From positions 70,015,501 through 70,079,500 of the forward strand of contig NC_069362.1 of the NCBI RefSeq assembly GCF_021730395.1: a DNA stretch of 64,000 nucleotides, written 5' to 3'. This document shows, piece after piece, positions 11,857 to 22,178 of the stretch. The position numbers were made by a program, and so were the translations under genes. The DNA is from Mercenaria mercenaria (taxonomy: Eukaryota > Mollusca > Bivalvia > Venerida > Veneridae). The notes below the pieces were generated by a model that searched no databases, was not told the DNA's origin, and was given only the letters and a program-made list of their open reading frames with translations. Numbering within the stretch: the first letter of the stretch is position 1; each line of letters opens with the position of its first letter.

Positions 11857-11945
11857 TTTCTTAGATGATTGTCCTTCAATATCCAAAGTTTGAAGAAATT
11901 CTGTTATTGGGGAAATTTTCGCACCAAATTCTAGCATACGTCCTT

Positions 11946-12283
11946 AAAACAAAAGAAACAGCTTTCCAAATAGATGTTACATGTACTTACATGGTTAGAA
12001 AAGCACTGGAGAGATAGGATTTAACAAGAAATTAATGTTTACATTTCATGTTCATAATAAAATTTAAACAAAGACATTATAAGCCTTTAGGCTGTCCTTG
12101 AAAAGGAATTAAAAGTACTTGGAAAGTACTTTAATATTGTTTCTTGGAAGTTTTATATGAACCATGAATTACCACAGTGTTGAGAATGAGTTTTCTACTG
12201 GAGTCATTTGATGCAGGGTAGAATGAGTACATGTGATCACGAGGTTGTACGTTTATATTTTATAAAAATATTTTTATATCCAG
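11946..12283. other. Unassigned sequence upstream of exon 1
   Basis: AT-rich, with no motif recognised. It ends in 'tatttttatatccag', a plausible 3' splice site for the exon that carries the start codon. A promoter cannot be identified. Confidence 0.4.
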
Positions 12284-12400
12284 GAGGCGGAGCTATCCAG
12301 TATATATATGTGATGACATTAGGATGCAGTAATGTCTTGTTGTGTATATTGTGGGACAAGTGAAACATGCTGGATTATCAAATGTCACTCTTACTTGTTG
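12284..12400 (+). CDS. PXYLP1-like exon 1 (5' UTR plus 34 coding nt)
   Basis: The start codon is at 12367-12369; coding ends at 12400 in phase 1, followed by consensus donor GTAAGT. It encodes MLDYQMSLLLV, the first half of the hydrophobic signal segment that exon 2 completes. The upstream edge at 12284 is inferred from 'ttatatccag'. A second Met at residue 6 could also initiate. Splitting the signal sequence over a 3.6-kb intron is odd but in phase. Confidence 0.65.
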
Positions 12401-15400
12401 GTAAGTACATTTTATCTCTATCTTTTAGTTTATCTCCTGAACCTTTAAAATAATCTCTCACTTTAATGTTTGACTTGTAAAGAAAAACTGAGTATATACA
12501 AATTGAGTTTTATTAGGTTTTTGAATGTCTATATGAATTCATTTTTTTACTAATATATTTAGCTATGGGCCATATATGACAAAATTATAGTGATAGTACA
12601 TATCAAGAACTAGAGCAGTTACTGGAGTAAACAGGCCATTTTACATGATCAGTTTGATTTGATGCAGTTTAACTCTTACCCTGCTAAATTTCTATTATGA
12701 ACTTGTACCATTATTTGTTAAAAGGGGTGCTTACCAAAAAAGATACTGACTGAATTGTGAACAGTGCAGATCATGATCAGACTGCAGGGATGTGCAAAGG
12801 CAGAATCAGTAGTGTCCAGCATGATAAGGGTTTAAACTTTATAATATTTATGTTTGAAAATAATTTCAGTTTTCATTGTCTGTGTACCTAGTCATGTAAA
12901 TTGTCCTGCAGTAAATATTTTTTTAAACCTGAATGCCTAACTGGTATGACATTATATCACACTTGGCAAAGACTTAATGAAGTAGTCATGTTACAGATAT
13001 AATATATAATTGAGCCATGCCATGGGAAAACCAACATAGTGGCTTTGCGACCAGCATGGATCCAGACCAGCCTGCACATCCACGCAGTTTGGTCAGGATC
13101 CATGCTGTTCGCTTTCATAGCCTATTGCAATTAGGGAAACCATTAGCGAACAGCATGGAGCCTGACCAGACTGCGCGGATGCGCAGGTTGGTCTGGATCC
13201 ATGCTGGTCGCAAACCCACTATGTTGGTTTTCTCATGGCACGGCTCATATTACAAATTGTTTTAACCTTTATTTTGGAACGTTTTGCTTGTACAGCCTAG
13301 ATAAACTGACAGTAATTTTAATGCTAAACCTGTTGTTAACATTATTTAAACATGAATGACAGTAAAAAAAGAATGCAAAATATAAAAGTCTTTAACACTG
13401 TAGTGTTACATAAAGGGAGGTAATGTTTTTTACAATTTTGGAGTTGGGGCACTTAGGTTTATCCTTGTCTGAGAAATTAATGTAAATAAACAGACCCTGA
13501 GTGACCCAACACTGTGTATATACGCTAATAAGGCAGGGACTTCACTGTACCTAGATTCATCAGACATTGTTTGGTTGATGTTCAGTATGTGAAGTTATGC
13601 ACCTTGGGTTTTGTCTGTCATTTCACTCAGACAGACCAGACCTACGGCCATTGACTTAGTAAAAATTATACATAGAGGGCTTAAAAAAGTTTGTTTGTAT
13701 ATCTCAAAAAATGTTTGACCTAGAGTCATGAAACCATATAGGAATATTATTTAGCATGTAAAGTTGTGCACATGTGGTTTTGTTTGGTACTTCACTCCGC
13801 AAGACCAGAGTTATGCCCTCTGATTTAGTAAAAAATATGCATTAATGGCATACAATTTTGTGTTGCTTGCATCTCAAAAGGTATTTGACCTGTTGTCATG
13901 AAAACCTGTTGTCATGAAACCATTTCTCAGTGTTGTTCACCATGTGATGTTGTGTACTTGAGTTAAATTGAGATTTACCCATCTCTCCATTCCCCAACCT
14001 CAAACCTCCCCCCAGAAAGAAAAATAAATAGTTTTTAGCTCGACTATTCGAAGGATAGGGGAGCTTTCCTACTCGCCCCGGCGTCGGCGTTAGCGTGAGC
14101 CTGAGCGTCACACAAATGTTAAAGTTTGCATACCACCCCTAATATTTTCAAAGTCCATTGAGATATTGCTTTCATATTTTGCATACTTGTTTAACATCAT
14201 GACCCCAGTCTGTACAAAGGAGGAGGCAACTCTATGAAGCATTTTTACTGAATTATGGCCCCTTTTCGACTTAGAATAAATGTTAAAATTTGCGTACCAC
14301 CCCAAATATTTTCAAAGTCCATTGAGATATTGCTTTCATATTTTGCATACTTGTTTACCATCATGACCCCAGTCTGTAAAAAGGAGGAGGCAACTCTTAT
14401 CAAGCATTTTGACTGAATTATGGCCCCTTTTTGACTTAGAATATGCTTATTGTAATGTTAAAGTTTTTATTATACTATCAAGCACTGAGAATAGTCGAGC
14501 GCGCTGTCCACTGACAGCTCTTGTTTACTCTTTCTTTTTATCTTGTGTTTCTTCATGATATTTTGTAGTATCCATACAAGCCCCCCCCTCCCCCCCCCCA
14601 TCCCAAGATGACTTGCACAATCAGGTATTATGAAAATTTACTTACTCAGCAAGTAAACCATACACTGACAGGAATTTGGAGCACTTGTATGCAGTGTCCT
14701 ATGGGCACACATCTGGTTGTATTTCTGCATTTTGTTACATTAATTGCACTGTAATGTACCAAAAACAAAGTACTGGACAGGACAAAATATTGAATTTCTT
14801 AAATAATCTTCATAATTCTTAGAAATTTTATTAATTGTAATGATTGTTAACATTAAAAAAATCTGTCATCAGAGAGTCTTTGTACCAGATTCAGATGAAA
14901 TTTTCTTTTTTTTTCCTTTTTAAGAGTCTGATTTTGAAACAGCCTCCCGCGATGACTTTCCATAGTTTTCCAGTTGTACCATGCCTAGTCTTGATTGATA
15001 TTTCATGAATAGAGATTGATGAAGTATAACTGTATTTACTGCCAGACAAAACACCATCTCATTGAAGTAAATAATATAAAATAATAATATGAGCCGTGCC
15101 ATGAGAAAATCAACATAGTGGGTTTGCGACCAGCATGGATCCAGACCAGCCTGCGCATCCGCGCAGTCTGGTCAGGCTCCATGCTGTTCGCTTTTAAAGC
15201 CTATTGGAATTGGAGAAACTGTTAGCGAACAGCATGGATCCTGACCAGACTGCGCGGATGCGCAGGCTGGTCTGGATCCATGCTGGTCGCATACCCACTA
15301 TGTTGGTTTTCCCATGGCACGGCTCAATTATAGTGCTGATTGAAAGATTATCCATTTTATAAAATTTGTTAAAATCCTGTAAAAAAATTTAAAAAATGAA

Positions 15401-18400
15401 TCAAACATTGAATGTAAAATTGAAAGTGGGATGAAGGAGAGAACCCGAATGTGACTTGATATTGGTGTTTTAACGCTCGATTGCCCATTTAGAACAGAAG
15501 ATCTATTTTTTCTGTAACTAAACATCAAATATGTCACAGAGGACATTATTACAATAGTAAAATCTGATTTTATCTTTTTCCTTAGTTTAAATAAACATTG
15601 AAATATGTGTACCATTTCTCTTACTGGAAAGTATCAAAGGAACAGCAATAGGCAACTGAAAACTATTTCAATATAGAAATTAAATAAAATCCTTGATGAA
15701 TATTGGGTAAATATTATTTTGTATTTTATGAATATAAATGCAAATATATATTTTGAAAAATAAATTGGGACTATAAGCACAAACAAGTTAAAATGGCCAG
15801 AGGAAGTTCATTATTACAGTACTGTTGTGACATCTAAGTTAATTGTGAACAATTTTTTCCCTTTCAAGTATAGAGAAATTGATTGGAATTATCAATCATG
15901 TTTCTACATGTACATCACCTAAATTCTACATTTGTCCAGAGGCCTTCTATCACCTTTAATTTGATAAATGTTGTTCAGTGAGGAAACATTTTGTTACATT
16001 TATATATTACAGTGATAGTTGCTGTGTGTAGTTGCCGATCCATTGACATGGTACAGGTTGACAACATCTTGGCGCACACACCTGGAACATCATCACTCAG
16101 TTCTGACCATTACAGCTACTGTAACCATCATAAATCTGTCACCGCGGACGAAGGTCAGTCTTACTTTAATTAGGTTAATTGTGTTATTTAAAATATGTAT
16201 TTATCAGTGTGATGACTTATTTAAGTAATCTTGGCAATGGTACATTTGTTTATATTATAAAAATGCACACAATATGGCTGTTATGGCCAGATGTGGCTTA
16301 TTTTTGTATATGCAGTGGTGTTGATAAAAGTGAAATGATAACCCTCAAAGTATATTGTGACTTTGTTGGAGTCACACATGTTAGTCTGTTTATCCATTTG
16401 TCCTTGTTTCTGCTCCATATCTTCTTCACTGTTAGGAAGATTTTCCTAAAACTTGCATCAGTTATAAACCTTATCCAGATGATGTGCAGAGGGCACAACT
16501 CAGGTCACTTGGTTCAAGGTCAAGGTTATACTTGGAGGTCAAAAGTCTAACTAGCTTTATATCTGCAAAACCATGTGGAAGAGTTTTATAAAATTCGCAT
16601 GAAATATTTACCTCATCAAGGTGAGTACATGAGCACACAACCCAGATCACTAAGTTCAACTGAAGGTCACACTTTGAGGTCAAAGGTCAAATATCTCAAC
16701 TTTGTGTCCCCCTCCATATCTTCTTAACCAGTGGAAGGATTTTCATGAAATTAGCATCAGTTGTTCTCATCAAGACGACATAGAGAGTGCACATTTCAGG
16801 TCATTAAGTCCAAGGTCAAGGTCACAATTTTAGGTCAAAGATCATGATTACCATATTTTCCATTCCCTGTAGCGGAGTCATCTTTAGTAATAGCTTTAGT
16901 TTTATTGAATTTGAATGTAAATCTGATACTGAAAGCATGATTATGATGTGACTGTTGTTTGGTATATTGGCTGTTTATTGCTCTTGGCCTAAAAGCATTC
17001 CAAGGCTTAACAATGCCAAAATGAATTAATGACATTTCGTTATTTGACTGTAAAATTATTACTTTTTATATTTTACTTTTATATGTGAATCACAAAAGAG
17101 AGTGATGTCTATGTGGTTTGCAGTTAATGACTACTTCCAGTTTCAAACAAGAAAATATAATTTTAGCTTTAATTGTCTTCTGTTATGTAAAATAACATTG
17201 TCCACTTTCATGGTAAAATACCAAGTTGTAGCAGAATTGAAAATTAAACATGCATACTGTACTTGCTATTTCCTCATCTTTGGGGATATTTGATAGAATG
17301 TAATTAAAAAGAGAGAAAAAGTTTTTTTGTTATTCATAGTAGAACTTTCAGAATTATTGATGACTTAAAAGGAATGCCAATTTAAATTGTATAATAGTGT
17401 TCTGTCTTCTTTTTCTTTCAGGTACAGTTTTTGCTGGGTACAGCTTACTGCAGGTTCACATTGTGCTTTCTCCAGGTCAAAGTGATGCATCATCCAAGGT
17501 CAAAGTTCAAGGTCAAAGCTTTCCACCAATGTCTTGTGATTTTGAACATTCTCACACGTTAAATGATTTCGTAGCAATGACAAGTGTATATACAGATGCT
17601 AGTCGTAATCATCAGTTGCATCATCTTCATCCAACGTTCCCAAAGGTTTGTGCCAACGATCACCTCACCTCTACAGGATTCAAGCAGCTAATTTCTATTG
17701 GGCAGTCTCTGAATACCTCATATTTTAGCAACAGAGTACATAAAAAGTTGAAGCCAAAATATTCCTCTATTCGTGTTGAATCTGTATCTACAGAAAAGTC
17801 ATATCAAAGTGTTCTTGGATTTTTGTATGGTTTCTTAGAGGAGAAACAATTGTATAAAACAAAAATTCATAAAGTGAACAGAAATTTCTGTGAATTTGTA
17901 GAATCAGACTTACCGTCTTGCCACTGTTCAAAGACACGAGCATTAGCTCCACATGTTTCTCAGGCACTGACTAAAGGAACATTCTTGTTCAAATCTTCAT
18001 TTCCAAACAATGATATAATCACTAAAGTCTTTCAAACAGATATTTCTGACCAAACATCAGGTTTAGAACTTTTCAATGTTCTTATGCAGTACAAGTGTGA
18101 TAGTAGAGATGAACCGTGCGAAAAGGACGCACTTTGTAACCTGTTTGAAGAAGATAAGCTTGCGCGATTGCACAATATTCTTGCTGACCATCATCTCTCC
18201 TTGAAAACAGACACCATATTTCGTACATATTCTGAACTGCGTGCGTATCCATTCCTGCAGCAGATTTTATCTAGAGCCAATTTGCACAATGAGCACCAGT
18301 CTATCAATGTATACACGGGACACAGTCATTTCATACAGTTTCTAACAACCAGTCTTGGTGTCTTTAGAAGACAGATAACACCACTTGCTTCAAGGTAATT

Positions 18401-19052
18401 ATGCAAACCTTAGCAGGTTTTATGTAACTATTAGTTTCTGGCTTAAGAACTTTTTTTCAAAAAACTGCAAAGTAAAGAGTCTGAAACGTAAGTAGTGCAA
18501 AAGATGCTTTCTGGATATTTTTTTTTAATTCCAGGGTAACAAATAGTACAGTGTAATGTGATCATTGTCACACCTCAGCAAAAGTTAGAATACACAAGAC
18601 ATGCAGTCTGCACATTGCCAGACAAATATTCTCTTGATGATTGGGCAAAAGGCAATACATCTGCAGTGATTCATCTTCCTCTTATGTGAATTGAAATTGT
18701 AAATTAGTACAAGAGGCTGATTTAATTAATAAATACTTGGTAGGTTAAGTGACCATTGATACATAATTGAAATACTGTCGAAGAATGTTGGTATTTTATA
18801 GCCATATGAAAACTGTTGATATAAAATAAAATAACTTAACTGTCGTATTTTAGGTTAGTGATTGAGATGTACAAGAAGAATCAGGGCCAGCCAGATGAGG
18901 GTGGCCTGTATTTGAGGTTCCTCTATAATGGTGCTGATGTAACTAGAGAGATCAGTGGCTGTACATTCCAGATGGAAAACAACCTTTGCAAGATAGCAGG
19001 CCTGAAGGAGCTCGTAGCAGCTCTAAGGAAACAGTACCTGGATCAGTGTTAG
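12367..19052 (+). CDS. PXYLP1-like histidine acid phosphatase family protein, predicted catalytically inactive (4 coding exons)
   Basis: Joining 12367-12400, 16013-16153, 17422-18394 and 18854-19052 gives 448 residues; all junctions keep phase and use GT/AG. Residues 7-17 are a hydrophobic N-terminal segment (signal peptide or type II anchor), so the protein should enter the secretory pathway. It aligns best to 2-phosphoxylose phosphatase 1, which acts in the Golgi on the xylose of the proteoglycan linkage region (human enzyme ~480 residues). Landmarks: YCN near 47; VHI strand near 70; paired Cys around 'MSCDFE' and 'PKVCANDHLTSTG'; 'FLYGFL'; and C-terminal 'LYNGADVT'. The catalytic loop RHGDRYP of the family is SPGQSDA (75-81), so nucleophilic His is Pro. 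The proton donor pair HD is HS (359-360), and the Arg of the 'SR..QS' motif is Lys. Fold kept and active site lost suggest a pseudophosphatase; a recent pseudogene is less likely because all exons are open. Confidence 0.82.
12401..12668. other. Intron 1, left part
   Basis: AT-rich, nothing recognised. The rest of the 3.6-kb intron (12401-16012) holds the repeats listed separately. Confidence 0.5.
12673..12831. mobile_element. Diverged family-B TTAA MITE
   Basis: TTAA at 12669-12672 and 12832-12835 encloses ends like CTCTTACCCTGCTAAATT and GTGTCCAGCATGATAAGG. These are recognisable but decayed versions of the family-B termini, with a partial 'gtgcagatcatgatcagac' core. Confidence 0.7.
13011..13247. 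mobile_element. Foldback MITE family A, copy 1
   Basis: A ~237-bp near-complete palindrome. Ends are TGAGCC(A/G)TGCCATGG and CCATGGCACGGCTCA; inside lie 'aaccaacatagtgg' and 'gaccagcatggatccagac', matched inverted on the right arm. The loop is 'gcctattgcaattaggg'. The ORF across it is a hairpin translation. No clear target duplication is visible in the AT-rich flanks. Confidence 0.92.
13248..13559. other. Intron 1, unassigned
   Basis: Nothing recognised in this AT-rich stretch. Confidence 0.5.
13560..13980 (+). repeat. Pearl/HINE family 2 core fragment
   Basis: About two and a half ~170-bp monomers with 'gaagttatgcacc', 'agacagaccagacctacgg', 'atctcaaaaa.tgtttgacc' and 'gagtcatgaaacc', the same family as 4715-6060. 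Both termini are missing. Confidence 0.65.
14031..14525 (+). mobile_element. Short HINE-type element (SubTIR 'gactattcgaag')
   Basis: Starts 'tttttagctcgactattcg', contains 'cggcgtcggcgttagcg', two tandem ~165-bp monomers ('tttgcatacttgtttaac', 'gaggaggcaactc'), and ends 'gaatagtcgagcgcg' followed by hairpin 'gctgtccactgacagc' and 'tcttgtt'. It shares ends with 10594-11856 but has a different core. Confidence 0.78.
14526..15089. other. Intron 1, unassigned, with a C-rich tract
   Basis: A 20-bp C-run broken by one T sits at 14580-14599. Otherwise AT-rich and unassigned. Confidence 0.5.
15090..15326. mobile_element. Foldback MITE family A, copy 2
   Basis: Same ~237-bp palindrome as copy 1, with arms 'gcgaccagcatggatcc' and its complement and loop 'agcctattggaattgg'. 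Divergence from copies 1, 3 and 4 is low, implying recent activity. Confidence 0.93.
15327..16012. other. Intron 1, 3' part
   Basis: AT-rich. Ends 'tttatatattacag' at the exon 2 acceptor. No other feature seen. Confidence 0.5.
16013..16153 (+). CDS. PXYLP1-like exon 2 (residues 12-59)
   Basis: Acceptor 'tatattacag', donor 'gtcagt'. It completes the hydrophobic segment (VIVAVCSC), then a polar stalk-like region, then 'YCNHHKSVTADEG', which aligns with the human 'YCN..S' block that precedes the catalytic loop. Phase 1 in and phase 1 out; both joins keep the frame open. Confidence 0.75.
16154..17421. repeat. Intron 2 with degenerate HINE-like core
   Basis: From about 16370 to 16850 roughly three diverged ~170-bp units contain 'ctccatatcttctt', 'aaggtcaaggt', 'tgaggtcaaa' and 'gcatcagtt'. 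The rest is AT-rich and unassigned. It ends in 'ttctttttctttcag', a strong polypyrimidine acceptor. Confidence 0.55.
17422..18394 (+). CDS. PXYLP1-like exon 3 (residues 60-383)
   Basis: A 973-nt open exon carrying most of the histidine-phosphatase fold. It begins 'GTVFAGYSLLQVHIV', where family members continue into RHGxRxP; here the loop is SPGQSDA. Then come the conserved cysteine blocks, 'LTSTGFKQLISIGQSL' (family 'LT..G..Q...GQ.L'), 'TEKSYQSVLGFLYGFL', a Cys-rich 'CHCSKTR' segment, and 'VYTGHSHFIQFLTTSLGV' where HD is expected. Donor 'AG|GTAATT'. Such a long exon without a stop argues for selection on the protein. Confidence 0.85.
18395..18853. other. Intron 3
   Basis: 459 bp, AT-rich, GT..AG ends ('gtaatt' and 'gtattttag'). 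No repeat recognised. Confidence 0.7.
18854..19052 (+). CDS. PXYLP1-like exon 4 (residues 383-448, stop)
   Basis: After the junction it reads RLVIEMYKKNQGQ, matching the family 'ARLIFELW' strand, then 'RFLYNGADVT' (family 'LYNGVDVT'). A final Cys-containing segment ends KQYLDQC with stop TAG at 19050-19052. The human C-terminal extension is not present. Confidence 0.85.
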
Positions 19053-19790
19053 TTTGTTGAGTATATGCACCGGTAATATAAGGTAAACGCTGCAAGTTGA
19101 ATCTCGAAGAGGAACGTTCCACCACCAGAGTATTATAGAGCAGTAATTTGATGTATAAGAATGTCAGTGATCACCATACTCATCAGTGTCACATTGATTT
19201 CAATTAGTGTGACACTGGTGCAAGACCACCGGTAATTATGACATTGATAGGTATAAGATGAATATTTTAAATGATATTAAAAAATCAAAAGCCACAACTT
19301 AAAGAATGTTAAGAATATTGATATTGTATAGTATTAGAACACCAATAAGTGTGACCACGATACAAGATACACAATTTTGGTAATAGTCTGGCATAAGTGC
19401 AGACAACATTAGCAGCTATGTATAGCTATTGTCCAATTTCAACAAATGTCACAAATTATACATTCCTAGCGCATAATTATATAATTACTGAACAAAACAG
19501 CTAACCTGCCATTTTCTATTTTTCCGATGTCTTAAAAACTGTTGAAAATATATTTTTTTAAATTAAGCATTCTTTTAGATCAACATGTTATTGATAAAAT
19601 TTCAAATTTCAAAAATATCAATTCAGGCAAAGGTTTTATAGTATTCATTTTACTACAACACCCCACTTTAAAAGTCACAAAAATACACTGAATAGTTGTG
19701 ATTTCAGAAAACAAGAGAATATTATAAGAATGCAGAGGTGTAGATTTTTAGTTTTTACTAGAAAATGGTTAATGATTTTCTCTTTTTTTT
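19053..19790 (+). other. Probable 3' UTR / downstream flank with hairpin
   Basis: No AATAAA is seen here, so the transcript end is unknown. A perfect 10-bp stem CAGTGTCACA / TGTGACACTG with a 14-nt loop lies at 19184-19217, about 130 nt after the stop. Confidence 0.45.
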
Positions 19791-21556
19791 TTTAGCTCAC
19801 CTGTCACAAAGTGACAAGGTGAGCTTTTGTGATCGCGCGGTGTCCGTTGTCCGTCGTCAGTCCGTGCGTGCATGCGTCCGTAAACTTTTGCTTGTGACCA
19901 CTCTAGAGGTCACATTTTTTGTGGGATCTTTATGAAAATTGGTCAGAATGTTCATCTTGATGATATCTAGGTCAAGTTCGAAAGTGGGTCACGTGCCATC
20001 AAAAACTAGGTCAGTAGGTCTAAAAATAGAAAAACCTTGTGACCTCTCTGGAGGCCATGTATTTCACAAGATCTTCATGAAAATTGGTCAGAATGTTCAC
20101 CTTGATGATATCTAGGTCAAGTTCGAAACTGGGTCACGTGCCTTCAAAAACTAGGTCAGTAGGTCTAAAAATAGAAAAACCTTGTGACCTCTCTAGAGAC
20201 CATATATTTCACAAGATCTTCATGAAAATTGGTCAGAACGTTCACCTTGATGATATCTAGGTCAAGTTCGAAACTGGGTCACGTACCTTCAAAAACTAGG
20301 TCAGTAGGTCAAATAATAGAAAAACCTTTTGACCTCTCTAAAGGCCATATTTTTCATGGGATCTGTATGAAATTTGGTCTGAATGTTCATCCTGATGATA
20401 TCTAGGCCAAGTTCGAAACTGGGTCACGTGCGGTCAAAAACTAGGTCAGTAGGTCTAAAAATAGAAAAACCTTGTGACCTTTCTAGAGGCCATATATTTC
20501 ACAAGATCTTCATGAAAACTGGTCAGAACGTTCACCTTGATGATGTCTAGGTCAAGTTTGAAACTGGGTCACGTGCCATCAAAAACTAGGCCAGCCGGTC
20601 AAAAAATAGAAAAACCTTGTGACCTCTCTAGAGGCCATATTTTTCATGGGATCTGTATGAAAGTTGGTCTGAATGTTCATCTTGATGATATCTAGGTCAA
20701 GTCCGGAAGTGGGTCATGTGCCATCAAAAACAAGGTCAGTAGGTCAAATAATAGAAAAACCTTGTGACCTCTCTTAAGGCCATATTTTTCAATGGATCTT
20801 CATGAAAGTTGGTCTGAATGTTCACCTTGATGATATCTAGGTCAAGTTCGAAACAGGGTCATGTGCGGTCAAAAACTAGGTCAGTAGGTCTAAAAATAGA
20901 AAAACCTTGTGACCTCTCTAGAGGCCATACTTGTGAATGGATCTCCATAAAAAGTGGTCAGAATGTTCATCTTGATGATATTAAGGTCAAGTTCAAAAGT
21001 GGGTCACGTGCCATCAAAAAGTAGGTCAGTAGGTCAAATAATGAAAAAACCTTGTGACCTCTCTAGAGGCCATATTTTTCATGGGATCTGTATGAAAGTT
21101 GGTCTGAGTGTTTATCTTGATGATATCTAGGTCAAGTTTGAAACTGGGTCAACTGCGATCAAAAACTAGGTCAGTAGGTCCTGAAATAGAAAGACCTTGT
21201 GACCTCTCTAGAGGCCATACCCTTGAATGGATCTTCATGAAAATTGGTCAGATTGTTCACCTTGATGATATCTAGGTCAAGTTTGAAACTGGGTCATGTG
21301 CCTTAAAAAACTAGGTCAATAGGTCAAATAATAGAAAAACCTTGTGACCTCTCTAGAGACCATATTTTTCAATGAATCTTCATGAAAATTGGTCAGAATT
21401 TTTATCTTGATAATATCTATGTCAAGTCCAAAACTGGGTCACATGAGCTAAAAAACTAGGTCACTATGTCAAATAATAGAAAAAACGACGTCATACTCAA
21501 AACTGGATCATGTGGGAAGAGGTGAGCGATTCAGGACCATCATGGTCCTCTTGTTT
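19791..21556 (+). mobile_element. Pearl/HINE-type element 4, 145-bp core, ~11 copies
   Basis: Starts 'tttagctcacctgtcac', itself a hairpin with 'gtgacaaggtgagct'; ends 'gaggtgagcgattcagg', hairpin 'aggaccatcatggtcct', then 'cttgttt'. The core is about 11 tandem 145-bp units; 'ccttgtgacctctctagag' recurs every 145 bp from 19896. Units are little diverged. Each carries 'gatatctaggtcaagttcg', 'gggtcacgtgcc' and 'ctaggtcagtaggtc'. ORFs are repeat translations. A truncated sister is at 60801-61155. Confidence 0.82.
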
Positions 21557-21672
21557 AGTATTAATTTTGTTTCTCTACAAAAATGTCAGATGATGGGATA
21601 ACATCTCAAATTTGAAAGAATGAAAGAATATTATATATCTAATTTACATTAACTGCAGAGATTAACACCATT

Positions 21673-21909
21673 TGAGCCATGCCTTGAGAAAACCAACATA
21701 GTGGGTATGCGACCAGCATGGATCCAGACCAGCCTGCGCATCCGCGCAGTCTGGTCAGGCTCCATGCTGTTCGCTTTTAAAGCCTATTGGAATTGGAGAA
21801 ACTATTAGCGAACAGCATGAATCCTGACCAGACTGCGCGGATGCGCAGGCTGGTCTGGATCCATGCTGGTCGCATACCCACTATGTTGGTTTTCCCATGG
21901 CACGGCTCA
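21673..21909. mobile_element. Foldback MITE family A, copy 3
   Basis: Same palindrome and loop ('agcctattggaattgg') as copy 2, ending CCATGGCACGGCTCA. Confidence 0.93.
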
Positions 21910-22178
21910 AAATTTTATTCTTTGACATACACTAAAGTGACTGGGTGCTTTTTAATAGATATTTGAAATATGACCATTAAATTTAAGTTTTAAATCAGTG
22001 GTGACTCCAAGCTCTTAAAAACTTCATTCTCACAGGTTACTGGGATATCATTTAAAAGTGAAAGAAATGGTTGCCTCTTTAGTTCTTTTGCCCACTGGTT
22101 AAGCCTGGAATTTCTCAGGATTTCAAGACTTGAAAGGTATTTAGACCACTGGTTGTAGTGACATGTGTGAGACCCATG
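21910..22178. other. Unassigned sequence
   Basis: Nothing recognised between the MITE and the next HINE element. Confidence 0.5.

Larger units (their letters stand above)
10389..11945. repeat. ~100-bp inverted-repeat arms around nested elements
   Basis: The sequence at about 10390-10495 is the reverse complement, with few mismatches, of 11853-11945. Shared blocks include 'gctagaatt', 'ccaataacagaatttct', 'aaactttggatattgaagg' and 'acaatcatctaagaaac'. The arms enclose a short hairpin MITE and a HINE-type element. The simplest reading is a foldback DNA element whose loop received later insertions. No protein is encoded. Confidence 0.8.

Noticed and set aside
13017-13265. ORF over a palindrome
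   Set aside because: Lies wholly in the foldback MITE; arms translate to mirror-like sequence, no protein family.
16179-16683. Overlapping ORFs after exon 2
   Set aside because: They run through the exon 2 donor into a degenerate tandem core; both strands are open by chance.
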